Assembly (NCBI GenBank): GCA_015680685.1
Contig: MNCI01027020.1
Span: 298,247-362,246 of the forward strand
Source: Gnetum montanum
Taxonomy: Eukaryota > Streptophyta > Gnetopsida > Gnetales > Gnetaceae
Reading direction: 5' to 3'
DNA length: 64,000 bases
Below the pieces are notes generated by a model. It saw only the letters and a program-made list of their open reading frames with translations. It was not told the origin of the DNA and made no database searches. Numbering within the stretch: position 1 is the first letter of the stretch; each line of letters starts with the position of its first letter. Below are positions 22,755 through 34,582 of this stretch, in pieces. A program made the translations under genes and the position numbers.

Positions 22755-24150
22755 AAATCTATACCGCCTGAAATCGTCGGCCCCCGGCTGGAAAAGAAAA
22801 CAGAGACCGCGGGATCGCAGGACGAGCGCAGATGACCCCACCTGCGCCTGAGGGCGTGCTGGAATGCATGAAGGTAGGGTACCTGGGGTGGTCCGCACGC
22901 AGATCAGACAAGGATTTCCCTGAGCGCCGCCGAAGCGTTACATGCTGGGTTATGCGTAAACGGAGTGTAAAGTGAAACAGGCGTAGACAGCATAAGCGTA
23001 ATCAGGGCGTAAACAGCGAAAACACATATAAGCACAGTGTAAGCATAATCAGGGCGTAAACAGGGTCAGGCATAAACAGCGTCAGGCATAAACAGCGTAA
23101 ATAAACACAAGCACAGCGTATACATGCGCGGACAGTGTAAACAGCGTAAATAAAGGTAGGGCGTAAGCAAACATAAACGGTGTGAACAGTGGGCGCATGC
23201 GGGTGCAAACGGAGCGTGAACGTAAACGGGCGTAAACGAAGTGTGGGCCAAATTGACGTAAAACTGTAAAAGAACTTGCAACAAGCGTAAACAGTGGATT
23301 ACAGAGTTAAAATGTTGTGTACCAGTCTAACGCAGTTGTGTAGGGACACAAGGCGGACGTAAAGCCCCGGTGGACGGAGGGATGCAGCCAGCTGGCACGG
23401 TAGGCGGAGCTCGGATTGTGCTTAGCGTAAAGGACTTCCGGCATAAGCGTAAGCATAAGGGGGTTTCTGTAGTGTAATTGCTTTGGGTCTGCTCTGGTAA
23501 ATTTTTGCGGACCATGTAAATGCGGAAATCTGGACTATTTATAGGGGTAGGGTTACCGGGAAAACCGGACTGGGAGACACGTGGCATATAGATCGGGTGT
23601 TACAATTTAGAAACTCGGTATATGCTGGGTGTATACGTTACAACAGGCTGGTGTATACGCTGGGCGTGGACTTGGATGGACGCTAGCATATACGCTGGGT
23701 CGTATACGCTGACGGATGATGAACGTTGGGCGTATACACTGGGCGTATACGCTGGTGAATGTTGGGCATATACACCGGGCGTATACGCTGAAGGATGTCC
23801 ACTTGCTTCAATCCTTGCTCTTCAATGTAATCTTCATGCTGCCATTGGAGATCCTGTCGTCGGGCGTGTGCATCTGCCGTAGCTGGGCGTGTGCACCGGA
23901 GAGCCAAGCGTATACGCTGGGCGTAGACGTTGGAGTGCTGGGCGTATACGCTGGACGTAGACGCTGGAGTGCTGGGCGTAGACGCTGGAGTGCTGGGCGT
24001 AGACGCTGGAGCAACACTTGGTAAAAACCAGGTGTTTCGATTCTCAGAGTTGCCCTGTATGGCCTCAAATGTGGCCAAGATCGTCTGTAGGTCACGGGGA
24101 TCTGCTTCTTGTCAGACAAATGCTAAACTCAAAATTTTTGTGGTGTTTCA
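22755..24150 (-). mobile_element. 5' LTR of element A (copy 2)
   Basis: Begins TGAAACACC at 24150 on the minus strand; TATA (CTATAAATAG) at 23535-23544. U3 includes a perfect 12-bp palindrome AGCGTATACGCT at 23907-23918 and a short tandem array of GCTGGAGTGCTGGGCGTAGAC type units near 23930-24010. It interrupts the RT of B at the same base as in copy 1. Confidence 0.8.
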
Positions 24151-25290
24151 TAACCCACGTAGTTCCTTGAGATTTTTTGGTGGCGTTAAATCAATGATGG
24201 CTTTAACCTTGTCGGGGTCAACCCAGATGCTAGTCTCTGATACCACAAACCCCAACATGCATCCAATTTTTACTCTAAATACGCATTTCCTTGGGTTCAG
24301 TCATAAGTCATGTTTGAGAAATCGTTTAAGAACTAACTTTAGGTCTTCTAAATGATCTTCTGACTTTATAAACTTGACAGCTTTGTCATCTACGTAGTCG
24401 TTCAATCTCCCTAAGAGATAATTGCTAAAGATGTATGTCATGGCTTGTTGATATGTCACTCTGGCATTTTTTAACCTAAAAGGCATCATGGTGTAGCAGA
24501 AGGTCCCCCAGGGCGTTATGAATGTTATGGTCAATTGGTGCTCTGGGTTAATATGAATTTGATTATAGCCTAAAACACCATCCATAAAGGACAGGAGCAC
24601 GTGACTAGCTATTGTGTCGATCAGTTGGTCGATACTCGGTAACGGGAAGTTGTCCTTAATCGTAGCTTTGTTCAAATCCTGGAAGTCTATGCAGATGTGT
24701 ATGCCTCCAGTTTTCTTAGAGACAACTACAATGTTGGACACCCAATCTAAGTAATCAACCACATGGATGAAAGCAGGCTGATATAGCTTGGTGATTTCAT
24801 CACGCATTGCTAGCATGATTTCTGGCTTAAGCTTTCATGTCTTCTGTCTAATTGGTTTGATGCATGGGTCTAAGATTATGTTGTGCTATATTAATCTTGG
24901 GTTTAAACCCGGCATGTATTCATATGACCACGCAAACACAGAAGCATTGTTTTGGAGCACTTGGGTTATATCACTTTGCATTTGTTGGTCTAGAAGGGAA
25001 CTAACCCTAAGATTTTTATTTTTACCCTTGTGCCTACCCACAAGGACCTCACTGAGAGGGTCCTTGGTTACATCACCAGCTTCCAGGTCGAGTGTTTGGG
25101 CCAGATGTTCTGGCCATTCTAGGGATGTTTCCAATGTTGCTATGGTTGCATCATAAAGGGAAATTTTTGTTCCTACTAGCGTGTGATCGTACTATCTAAT
25201 GATCTTCCCATGCGGCCTTGTTAAGGCTAAGGGTGTGGATAAAGCTACGTCCATTTGCGAGTGGCCCTACAAAATCACCAAAAATGGAAG
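24151..25290 (-). pseudogene. Reverse transcriptase N-terminal and palm region of element B (copy 2)
   Basis: The frame starts near 25290 with a connector (MDVALSTPLALTRPHGK), then LLDQQMQSDITQVLQNNA and VFAWSYEYMPG, the usual segment just before plant Ty3/gypsy RT. The RT palm follows (24301-24816) with SNIVVVSKKTGGIHICIDFQ, SFMDGVLGYNQI and YVDD near residue 140 of that stretch. Stops lie near 25195 and 24830. RNase H and integrase are missing because element A's LTR starts after KELRGL-like residues. RT is about 5.5 kb from the nearest protease; the antisense gene lies between them. Confidence 0.87.
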
Positions 25291-25371
25291 TTGTTACATT
25301 GTTTTTTCGCCAATTTGTTAAATGATAAAAGTTTGTTTTTCCTACGTCAGAATTGCCTGTTAGAGAAGTTT

Positions 25372-25395
25372 CCAGTTTAAGGTCTTAGTGGACCG
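25372..25395 (+). repeat. Single hairpin unit on the RT side of the antisense gene
   Basis: CAGTTTAA followed by GGTC-TTAGTG-GACC (25381-25394), the same unit type as in the clusters on the protease side. Confidence 0.7.
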
Positions 25396-25720
25396 TTACA
25401 AATACACATAATTTATGAAAAGAAATGTCGAGCTAAGCTTCCCAGACGCTAGCGTATGAAATGAGATGATAGGTGCAATGTGGCACATCTAGCGTGTCAG
25501 AATGGTTGGATTCTCATTTCGTACAAACCCTAGTTAATGTGGCCGAATTACGAGGTGATAAGAATTGCATTAGTCTAGGGTTATTTTGGACTATAACTCA
25601 CACGATATCTACAACATTAATGCCCATATCTTCACGGTTTATGTCATACTGACACTCATGTTTCGAGAAAATTCCATGTTGATTGAGCGGAAAGAATCAA
25701 TTGGTTTTGAGCATTTTGTT

Positions 25721-25726
25721 TATAAA
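25721..25726 (+). promoter_or_regulatory. TATA box of the antisense gene
   Basis: TATAAA in GTTTATAAAACAG, 136 bp upstream of the ATG at 25857 and on the same strand. No other promoter element was recognised. Confidence 0.5.
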
Positions 25727-25856
25727 ACAGTGGTTCATACTCAAAACAAGTTACTGATATCATGGATTTGGACCTGGTTATAGTGAGAAGAGAGCATGAG
25801 AAAGGCATGAGTAGAGGATTTTATGAGGACTTTGTTCATTTACAACCTTTGCAACA

Positions 25857-28800
25857 ATGGCACCCAAGGTCAAAGGAAAGAATGCTAAGTTGGCTAGGAT
25901 TGACGAGATGTAGGAGATATTGCAGTGGATTTCACAGGCCAAAGTAGAAGCTCTGGAAGTTACTCCACTTAACTCGTAAGTCACTATCCATCCTTTTATG
26001 CTATTTCCATGTTTGTTGTAGTGTCGTGGTTTGTATATTTTGGGTTCTTATGTTGGTCGAGCATTAGTGTCTATTTGTACAAACTGAACTATTGTTATGA
26101 AGGTTTAGGTGATACGGAATAATGTTGTGCAAAGATAATGTATATCATGTAGATGTAATGCAATCAGAGTTCTATAATAATTATATATTGTGCCAAAGTA
26201 ATACGTAGTATTTGATTTCATTGCCATTTTTAGAGACGGACCTTGAGTTGTTACAAGGGTTTAGGCAGTTTTGGCTATGCACCTCCAGTATATGCTATAA
26301 TTTTCCAGGAATTGTGCGAGCCCTAGTGTGGCATAACCAATATTCATGTCTAGATTTTATCTAATAGTAATACATTTGTATCCTATAGTATTTTGCTAAA
26401 GCTTGTCCTAATCCTTTTGGACATCGTGGCCGTTCGGTGCTCCATTCACGTCCCCGTGGCCAATGTTCCTCCTCTTCATGCTCATCTAAAGGAGGAGGCA
26501 ATGTGGTTTCGAAGAGGCACACAAGAGTTTTTGCAATTTTTGCTTTGCAATTACAGTGTAATCTTCTGGTCGCATCTACCAGGTGATGTAGCTTCTGCTA
26601 TTTTAGAGATGTTATTGGTCGGTTCGACGCAGAGCATCTTAGCTTTTTTGTCAGACAGCGCGATTGAAAGTGTGTGGGTGCAAGACCACGAATAGAATGT
26701 TAGGGGTTTAAGGTGTTTAAGCTAGATCTGGGAAATGCCTAGGTTTAACTGTTATCACACCTATAACACTTTGTTCATGGCCCATCATCCCACAACCTAT
26801 TTCTAGAATCCACCTGGTATCGTGCATTATGTAGGCAGGTAAGTTTCGTTTCACTTTGCAATATTGTTTAGATGCGTATTGAGCATAAAGAGTTGTTTAT
26901 ATTCCCTGGCATAGGTTTTTTATCAATGAAAGTGGTCTTATGGGCAATAATAATACATTGTTGTTGGCCAAGAGGGCTATAAGGGAGTTTAACTCCATCA
27001 GCAACATGCAGGCTGCTATCATGGAACATCTAGCGTTTGAGATCCCAGAATACCCTACTCGTTATGTCGACTTCTTTTCTAGGTGCAAGAAACTCAGATG
27101 GCTAGATAGGGAGTGGACTTTGGACCCTTTCCTTACCGTTGCAGATGTGTGAAGGAAAATCCCTCCCTTTCCTTTACCTTTCGGGCTTGGTAAGCTTTGT
27201 CATAATGATGAATTAGATCAATGTTTATTAATGTGTGATGATGATGTAAAATTATCTTGGTTTAACTCTAGTTTCATGTTAATAGTTAGGGAATCATAGG
27301 AGATTATGATCATGGCTTCTGGTCATGAGGCCAACAGTCTCTTCTTCCATTATGGTGATATAAAGGAGGCACAATGTTGGCTCGGCCATAGAGTAGCCCC
27401 AATTATAGTAACCAATAACATTCGTGAGGCTGGACTAATGGACCTTTTCTTGGCCATAACCCCTGATGCTACTGTAGGTGAAATGTTGACCCTAGTTAAC
27501 TCCTTTAGCGAGGAAGCCAAGCATCTCTGCATACACGTACGTAATGTGCACGTAAATTTTGACATTGACACTCAGCTATTTTTCGATCTCTTTGGTGTCC
27601 CCTCCGATGGTTTTCCTATAGATTAAAAGTTAAAGAGGAGCTCCAAGCTCCAGAAAGAGATATAGGAGTGGCTGGGGGTTTAGAAGGAAGTTAAGAGGAT
27701 CCCCGATGATAGGATTGAGTTGGAGGTGGCCAATACTATTTATCCCTTTTTTCAGGCCTGGGCCTTCCCCAAGATACTCTCGCAAGGGAGATTCCTCACC
27801 ATTAAGTAGGTCCAAATTATGTGAAAGGTCTTAGAGGAGGGAACATGATTCAATTGGGTGAGCTATTTTGCAGAAGGCTTGTGCGTTGAGATGGTCAGGC
27901 TTCTCTAGATGCTTGAAACCCGCTTCAACATGCATTTTTCCTTCTTCATAACTTGTTTCCGATAGTTTTCCGAATTTCTGGTCATCCAAAAGAATGGGGT
28001 TTGGGTGCAACAAGATCGTAGCCAGATTTCCAAACCATGGATCTCCCATATTTTTGGCACTATCCAGTCACAAGACCCTCCTAAGGGGATCAAGGATTCA
28101 TTGTCAGTAACGACTAGAAGTATGGTGACACCTCGAATGCGGGGACAAGATAGTGTGGATGGAGCGCCCCCCTCTTACACTAGCGATGTGTCGAGGGGGA
28201 AGCACCTAGCTACTAAGATAGTGGATTTGTTAGTGTCGTGGAAAAGGCCTCATTTGAACGAGGAATCTACTGAGCCAGTGGGTGGTGTCAGGAAGAAGAT
28301 GCAAGTTAGATTCTAGTAGAGTAATCTTCCAGGAGGTAAGTGGTGAAATTGGTGGTTATGATTTGCGTAGAGACGCTGTTATGTGAAATCTTATGTTAAC
28401 TACCCATGTTGTATGATAGCGAGGGAAAAGGTTGTAGACCAGTTGACCCCTGAAATAGGGGCTATGGTCTTACAGCACGGAGAAGGGGCCTTAGTCTTGG
28501 AAGAAGAGGCCCCAGTAAATAAGGTGAGGAGTGCATAGCCTCCTGTGTGTGAAGAGGAAATAGCTGTGGAAGATGCCGAAGTCCTTTTGGCTGGAGCTAA
28601 CCAAGGCAAGTGGTTTGTTACTTGATAAAATTAATTTTTTCTTTTTATGGCATAGTGGTAGATCTTCTACAGGTTGTATTGGTTATTGTAATCTCTCAGT
28701 CATACCTTTTATTCTGTGTAACAGGTGACCAGAGCGTGCCCTTGATAGCGTTGACAACTTAATCATGGGGTGAATTTTCTGATAAATTCACCTTTATGGA

Positions 28801-30056
28801 AGGCATCATTCAAGATATGATCAGTCGCTTAGAGAGAATCGATCCTGAAGCTGTTACTCTACAATCACTATGTAGAGGTTATTTTACTGTGGCATTACGC
28901 TACTTAATTATGCCTAACTATTGTTTTTCATGTTATTAGGAGCTCACCTCAAATGGGACCCGTCAGAGCCTATCAATTTAGACATCGTCAAACCCTCATC
29001 AGAAGCGACCATCGTGCCGTACAACATTTATGATGAGATGCGTAAATGTTCTTTATGCTCAACTCACTCCTTACAGGAATGTCAGAGCATAAAAAAGGAC
29101 CTCTGGAAGAGGTTGCAAAGGTCAGAGAAGGAGAGAGTGGCTCTACATGATGAGGTTGGGGATCTAGGATCACAGAATGAATTCTTGCAAGCCCAAGAAA
29201 CGGGAAGTGAGGAATGGAGAACATCTATCATTGACTACGCCCGTTACTGGGCTGTCATCAGGAACAACATTCAAACTAGCTGTGAAATGGTTGAACAGTG
29301 TATACAAATGCACCTCCTTGCTCAGAAGAACCAGGACTAGAAGGACTTTAGCATGAGTATTCAAGAGTGGGGAAAATGCAAAAAGATCACAAACAGGTCT
29401 ACAAACAAGAAAGCGCTGCCTATCATCAACATTATAGGGATTCTGCCATTGAGGCTCAATCCCTTCGACTATTTCTCGATGTTATTGGTGCTTCCAAGGC
29501 ATTTGAAAAGTTCCAGGAGCAAGTGACGATGAGTGTCTCTCCAGAAAGGGAAGTGACTCTCCCTGGAGGTGAGACTGCCGTCCCTTCTTTCTTCCCCGAA
29601 CCACCCCGATGGACTCCTGTGGAGAAGGGGAAGGTCAAGGCTGGAACTAATCTAGGGGATGGGGTTTGGTCTGAGCTCACCAAGGATGAAATCATGCACC
29701 ATCTATGGATTGGCTTAGAACAAGTCCCTTTGCTGCTGATGTGGGACCATCACAGGTAAGTTGCAGTATTATTACGTTTTTGTTATACCTAGTTTTGATG
29801 ACGATGTTAACATATGTATCATGTCTGATCGTAGGAATGAATTGAGGAGATTCTTTGATAGGATGATGCTAACGAAGGTGTCGGTTCTCATGAAGAGGGT
29901 TTACATGAAATAGAGCATACTGAAGGGCCTCACGAAGAGGACCGCCCTTATGAAGGGATTCCTCGTGCAAAGGGTGGCCCCTATGAGGACGACCTCCTTA
30001 GAGTAGAAATTGAACTAGGTGATATAGGAGACAGTGGTAATAAGGGGGATGCATAG
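25857..30056 (+). pseudogene. Antisense-strand chimeric gene: FCP1-like HAD domain plus transposon-associated protein (copy 2)
   Basis: ATG 25857 lies in AACAATGGC, the plant start consensus. Exon 1 (25857-25975, MAPKVKGKNAKLARI, one TAG at 25911) ends at GTAAGT. Exon 2 (26389-26838) and exon 3 (26915-27189) join it in phase. Together they give LKLVLILLDIV, FRRGTQEFLQFL, SVIFWSHLPGDV, then YNTLFMAHHPTTYF and NPPGIVHYVGR, and finally FNSISNMQAAIMEHLAF: the block order of plant FCP1/NIF-type HAD phosphatases. The second motif-I Asp and the motif-III Asp pair (His-His here) are missing. Exon 4 (about 27306-28335, eight or more stops in one frame) has FDLFGVPSDGF and FNWVSYFAEGLCVEMVRLL, recalling plant transposon-borne ORF proteins. 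Then come an acidic exon (28400-28609), coiled-coil-like segments (28921-29755) and an acidic tail (29862-30056). Catalysis is unlikely. Confidence 0.7.
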
Positions 30057-30234
30057 TATGGCTGAGTTAGCCTCGGGTTTTATTGTGGTGTAATGAAACA
30101 AGAGACTATATTTCTTTGTTTTAACATATTTGAAACAAATTTCAGTATTAATTTTTAATGTTCTTTTTGTTGTTTTCTCTTTAAGTAAAGCGTGTCGTAG
30201 GTTTTGACATTATGATAAACTGTGATTAGTTTTA

Positions 30235-30622
30235 AGAGTGTAGCGTCAATGTGGTTATTAGTTTGAAGCCATTGCGGGCTATTAAATTGTCCAAATGTAA
30301 AGCATAAATGACATTGCTAGTTTAAGGCCATTTCGGGCCTTGGAAGTTTAAGGCCATTTTGGGCCTTTTTAGTTTAAGGTATGAAGCGTAAGCATAGATT
30401 AGATTCAATTATAAAGCTTGAATTAAATTTTCATTCCAACCGTAAATGAGATTTAGATACAAAGTGTAAATGACATTGCTAGTTTAGGGCCATTTCGGGC
30501 CTTTGCGTAATTCGGGTGCGAAGTGTAGATAAGGTTGCTAGTTTAAGGCCATTTCAGGCCTTGTATAGTTTAAGGCCGTTTCGGGCCTTGTATAGTTTAA
30601 GGCCATTTCAGGCCTTTTTCAG
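30235..30622 (+). repeat. Hairpin-repeat cluster downstream of protease C (copy 2)
   Basis: Seven units, including AGCC-ATTGCG-GGCT and several AAGGCC-ATTTCR-GGCCTT. Three near 30535-30615 are a perfect 30-bp tandem (TTGTATAGTTTAAGGCC start), where copy 1 has a single unit. 30057-30234 is the AT-rich 3' flank of the gene. Confidence 0.82.
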
Positions 30623-30782
30623 TAGGAGTAAAGAAAATAGAAACATAAAGCTAAACACAAAGATAAACAAGAGCATAATGAAACTAGCCAGTGGAAAGTG
30701 TAAATACATACGTAAACATAAGAAGTATAAACGGTAAGCGTAAATAGAATGGATGATGAGACCATAGTAGTTAGGAAACATT

Positions 30783-32292
30783 GTTTACTTGCTAACTCTG
30801 TAAAAGTTTCTTAATTGCTTTGATTTTCAATGACACATAAGGATGGGGAGATTTATGATCCTTTTCCTTTGCATCACAATCTTCCCTTGGGAATGGTAGT
30901 TCAACCCAAGTTAGGCTATCATCAGCCACTGTTTCAGCTTGCTTGGGTACCTGGATAGGGGATTGATTCTTAGGCATTTCAATTTCCAACCCTTGTTCAG
31001 TCTCTATGTTATTAACAACCTGAGGGGTTATTTCATCACCGTGGATAATCACTTCTCCTCTTGCGTAAGGAAAATGGATTTGCTGATGGATGGGTGATGA
31101 AACTGCCCTCAGTTGGGCTAACCAAGACCTCCCAAGGATCAAATTGAATCAAGGAATCTCCTCGATGACAATAAATGTAGCATCTATGGGGAACTAGTCC
31201 CCTGCCACAAAGTTGATACGGACGGTCCCTTTGACCTGCACCTATGCCCCATTGAATGACTTTAGGCATGATGTCATTGTAGGACTAATCTGATCGATCA
31301 AGCCTAATTTATCCACTATGGGGTAAGGGATGACATTAGTGGCCGCTCCATCATCTACATGTACCCTTCATATTCGATGTTGGCCGACCGGGATGGTGAT
31401 CAACATGGGTACCATTGTTACTTGACCTTTAGGATTGTCCTTGATGGATTTGTCATGAAAGGTCACTGGGGTAGGATTAGTTTTTTTAGTGGTGGGGGAA
31501 AGCATAATAGATTGGATTGCTTCTTCATCTATCGGAAGGCTTTCATCCACAGGTATGGATGTTAGCATGCTAACCATAGCCTCATAATGTTTCTGCGACA
31601 TCATGAGCAAGTCATAAAGGCTCAATGTTGTATTTTTTTGTTTCAGAGCCTGTTTGACTTGTGCCAAGACATCGAAGAGATCTCACCCACGACCAAGTTG
31701 CTTGTCACCCTTTTCCTCTTCCATTCACCCTAAGAGGCGAATTTTGTGGGGAGGAGTGACGTATGGTCGAGGGTTACACTTCCTTTGGCATGGGGGAGAT
31801 AATTGCTTTCGTGTAACCTCTTTGTTTTTGGAAAGTGGGGCTAAAGGTATAGAAGCGAGGGGTTGAGGTTTGGGAAACCCCAGCGTAAGAGGGCCCTTGG
31901 ATGCATCAACAGTAACAGTAAGAGGGTTTAACTTAGAAGACTACCCCTGCACAGAAGGGGAAGTTGATACTTTTGGCACCCTAATGACTAAAGATTCCTT
32001 GGGCGTAGGCATGGGCTGGGCCATGGCTTTAATGACTGTGGGCTGTCGAGAAGCATTCTGAGATGAAGTTTGAAGGATGAAAGGATGCCTTGAAGTGCCA
32101 CTCGTCGATGCTGAAAAACCTATTGTTTGGGTCGAGGAGCGAAGGAAATGTGAATAGGGATAGTTTGTGAGAGCATGAGGGCAGATCCCCTCTCTCTTTT
32201 TTTTCTTTATTTTGGAAGAGTTTATAGACACTGTCAATAGGCAGAAATTTTTGACTGAAACATAAAATTCCAGAAAGGAAAATTGGTTTCAT
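30783..32292 (-). pseudogene. Second, 5'-truncated gag linker-protease module (C, copy 2)
   Basis: As at 12680-14134, with LGRSWLAQLRAV, LTWVELPFP and IKKLLQS, plus LSLYDLLMMSQKH preceded by VKQALKQKNTT. The frame break around the active site is shared with copy 1, so it predates the duplication. Confidence 0.75.
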
Positions 32293-32327
32293 GTTAGTAT
32301 GGTATTGAAGTTTTCGTACTCTGGTAT

Positions 32328-32594
32328 ACTAATCTTAGGCCATTTTGGGCCGTTTGCATAATGAGTAAAGTGAAGGTGATAATGCTAGTTTTAAGGCTTT
32401 TGTTAGTTTTATGCCATTTCAGGCCATTTGCGTAATGAGTAAAGCGAAGGTGATAATGGTAGTTTTTAGCCTTTTGTTAGTTTTAGGCCATTTCGAGCCG
32501 TTTGCATAATGAGTAAAGTGAAGGTGATAATGCTAGCTTTAAGCCTTTTGTTAGTTTTAGGCCATTTCGTGCCATTTGTTAGTTTTTTGCCAAA
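32328..32594 (+). repeat. Spacer repeats downstream of protease B (copy 2)
   Basis: Same tandem units as 14210-14420 with one extra unit (about 77 bp). Hairpin boxes include GGCC-ATTTTG-GGCC and GCC-ATTTCA-GGC. Between here and the protease tail (32595-32690) no feature is seen. Confidence 0.7.
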
Positions 32595-32689
32595 AAGATG
32601 ACACCCTGGTAGGCTAAGTAGAAAGTGGATATGCGAGGATGGCAACTAGGTGAGAGGTCGCGAGGTTGCTATGCTACGCGTAGCTATCT

Positions 32690-33799
32690 CCTGACCTTTC
32701 GTGGGTTGACAGGGATGTAAGGCCGAGGCATCTTGCCAGGGCCTTCGCTCATGCTACCATCCTCTTTTTGAAAGGGCAACTCCACCTAGACGTTTTCTAG
32801 CTGGAGGTCACTTCATTGTGCCAATCCCTTTGCTATATGGTTGATGCATGCATGAACGGGAACCTCGTCTTCAAAGGCTATATCCTCTAAACCTTGTTCC
32901 GTGTTTAGGTTATTAATTGCTTGTGTTACCGCCTCATCACTGTCGATTATCACCTCTCTACCCTCGTATGGTAAGCGGATCTCCTAGTGTATGGGCGAGG
33001 AAACTGCCCCGAGTTATGGTAACCATGATCTTCCCAAGATTAGGTTAAACCCAGGCATTTCTTCGACTACAACGAATGTTGCATCCGTGGGGAGCTCAAT
33101 CCCTACTATGAAGTTTACATGAACTGTGCCTTTTACCATGACATGTGCCCTGTTGAAGCACTGTAGGCACAATGTCACTGTTGGTTTTATCTGGTCAACC
33201 AACCCCAGTTTCTCTATGATAGGCAAAGAGATGACGTTTGTGGCTGCCCCATCGTCGACATGAACCCTTCGGATTTGGTATTGGCTGACCCGAATTATTA
33301 TAAAGAGAGGCATAGTACTCACCTGGCCCTTTTCGGGATCTTCCTTAGGGGCTTTGTTGCTGAAAGTTAGTGGTGGTGTGGACTCCATGGGTGCGGAGGG
33401 GAGTATGACTGAGTGGATCATTTCTTCATCCACCGGCATGTTTTCATCGACTGGGATTGTCTTTAACACGCGGACTAGAGCCTCGCGGTGAGGGGCGGAT
33501 ACCATGACTAAGTTGTATAGACTTAACATGGTATTTTTGTACTTTAGGATTTGCCCAACTTGGGTTAGGGCATTCAAGATGTCTTGGCCACTCACTTGTT
33601 TGATACTCTCCTCTTTGATTCGTCCTAGAAGATGAATCTCCCGAGGGGAGATGGACCCAAACCCAAGTTCAAATTTTCGACGACAAGATATCATAGGTTG
33701 TGTGCTTGCATCGATCTTCATTCTTGATGACAAAGGTATGGCTTTAAATGGAAAAGGCGTAATCTTAGAGATGCTTTTGACAATATTCCTCTTCAACAC
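32690..33799 (-). pseudogene. Protease of element B (copy 2)
   Basis: Contains VHVDDGAATNV, EEMPGFNLILGRSWL and the LSLYNLVMVSAPHREA block, 261 residues open (33014-33799), then a decayed tail with VELPFQ. It matches copy 1 except for scattered substitutions. Confidence 0.82.
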
Positions 33800-34582
33800 C
33801 TCGTCTGTCAGGTAAGTCTCTCACGTTGTAGGGCAAGGAAGTTGCTTGTTGCTACACGAGATGGTGGCTATCGAAGATGCTAGTGTTCTAATGACAAATG
33901 AGGCTAGAGGTGTTAGCGGATGGGGTTGCACGACCGCGTCAATGGGTGGTGCAGAGGTAGATGTTCATGGCGGGACTTTCACGATGAAGGGCGATTGTGG
34001 GCTAGCCATTGGTGGCATGGGAGTACTACGCTGAGGCATGTGAATCACAAATGGTTGGAAGGATGGCATGGGATCATTGTCAATACTGATGGTGTTTATT
34101 ATGTAACTGACATTGTTAGCGTTGAGTGGGTAGGTATAAACCTACATGGATTGGTTTTCGGGATGTACTGGGCTACTCTCTTCTAACACCAAATGGCCTA
34201 GGTCAATCATTCTTTGGATGTCATCTTGTAAGGACAGACAATAATCTGTGGTATGGCCACATAATTGATGGTAGTCGCAAAACCTATCCAGCCTGAAACC
34301 TTTAGGGACTGGAGGTTCATTTGGCAGGGCTAAGGATGGGTTTCTAAGGAGCTCACAGTAATGTCAATGTCTCATGTTTGCTTCTTCTGACATCCTCTTG
34401 TGTTGAATGTATCCCCTTGCCAACAGTTGCTTCAGGAGTTTTGAAGGTTTAAGGGGCAGCGAAGTATATTTTGAATGATCTTTTCGTTCGAAATTAGGTT
34501 TAGTATATGTAGATTTTTTGGGTGTAGGGGTTGCGGGTTGTAATGCTTGGCCTGGCTTAGGCCCTGAGTCGACAACAGTCAT
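33800..34582 (-). pseudogene. Gag C-terminal region of element B (copy 2)
   Basis: FERKDHSKYTSLPLKPSKLL (34364-34582), a zinc-knuckle-like remnant near 34280, and the linker toward the protease with several stops. Confidence 0.72.

Noticed and set aside
25857-30056. Resident host phosphatase gene
   Set aside because: It is duplicated with the element, full of stops, flanked by hairpin repeats and RT/protease of the element, and a related gene end occurs in element A.
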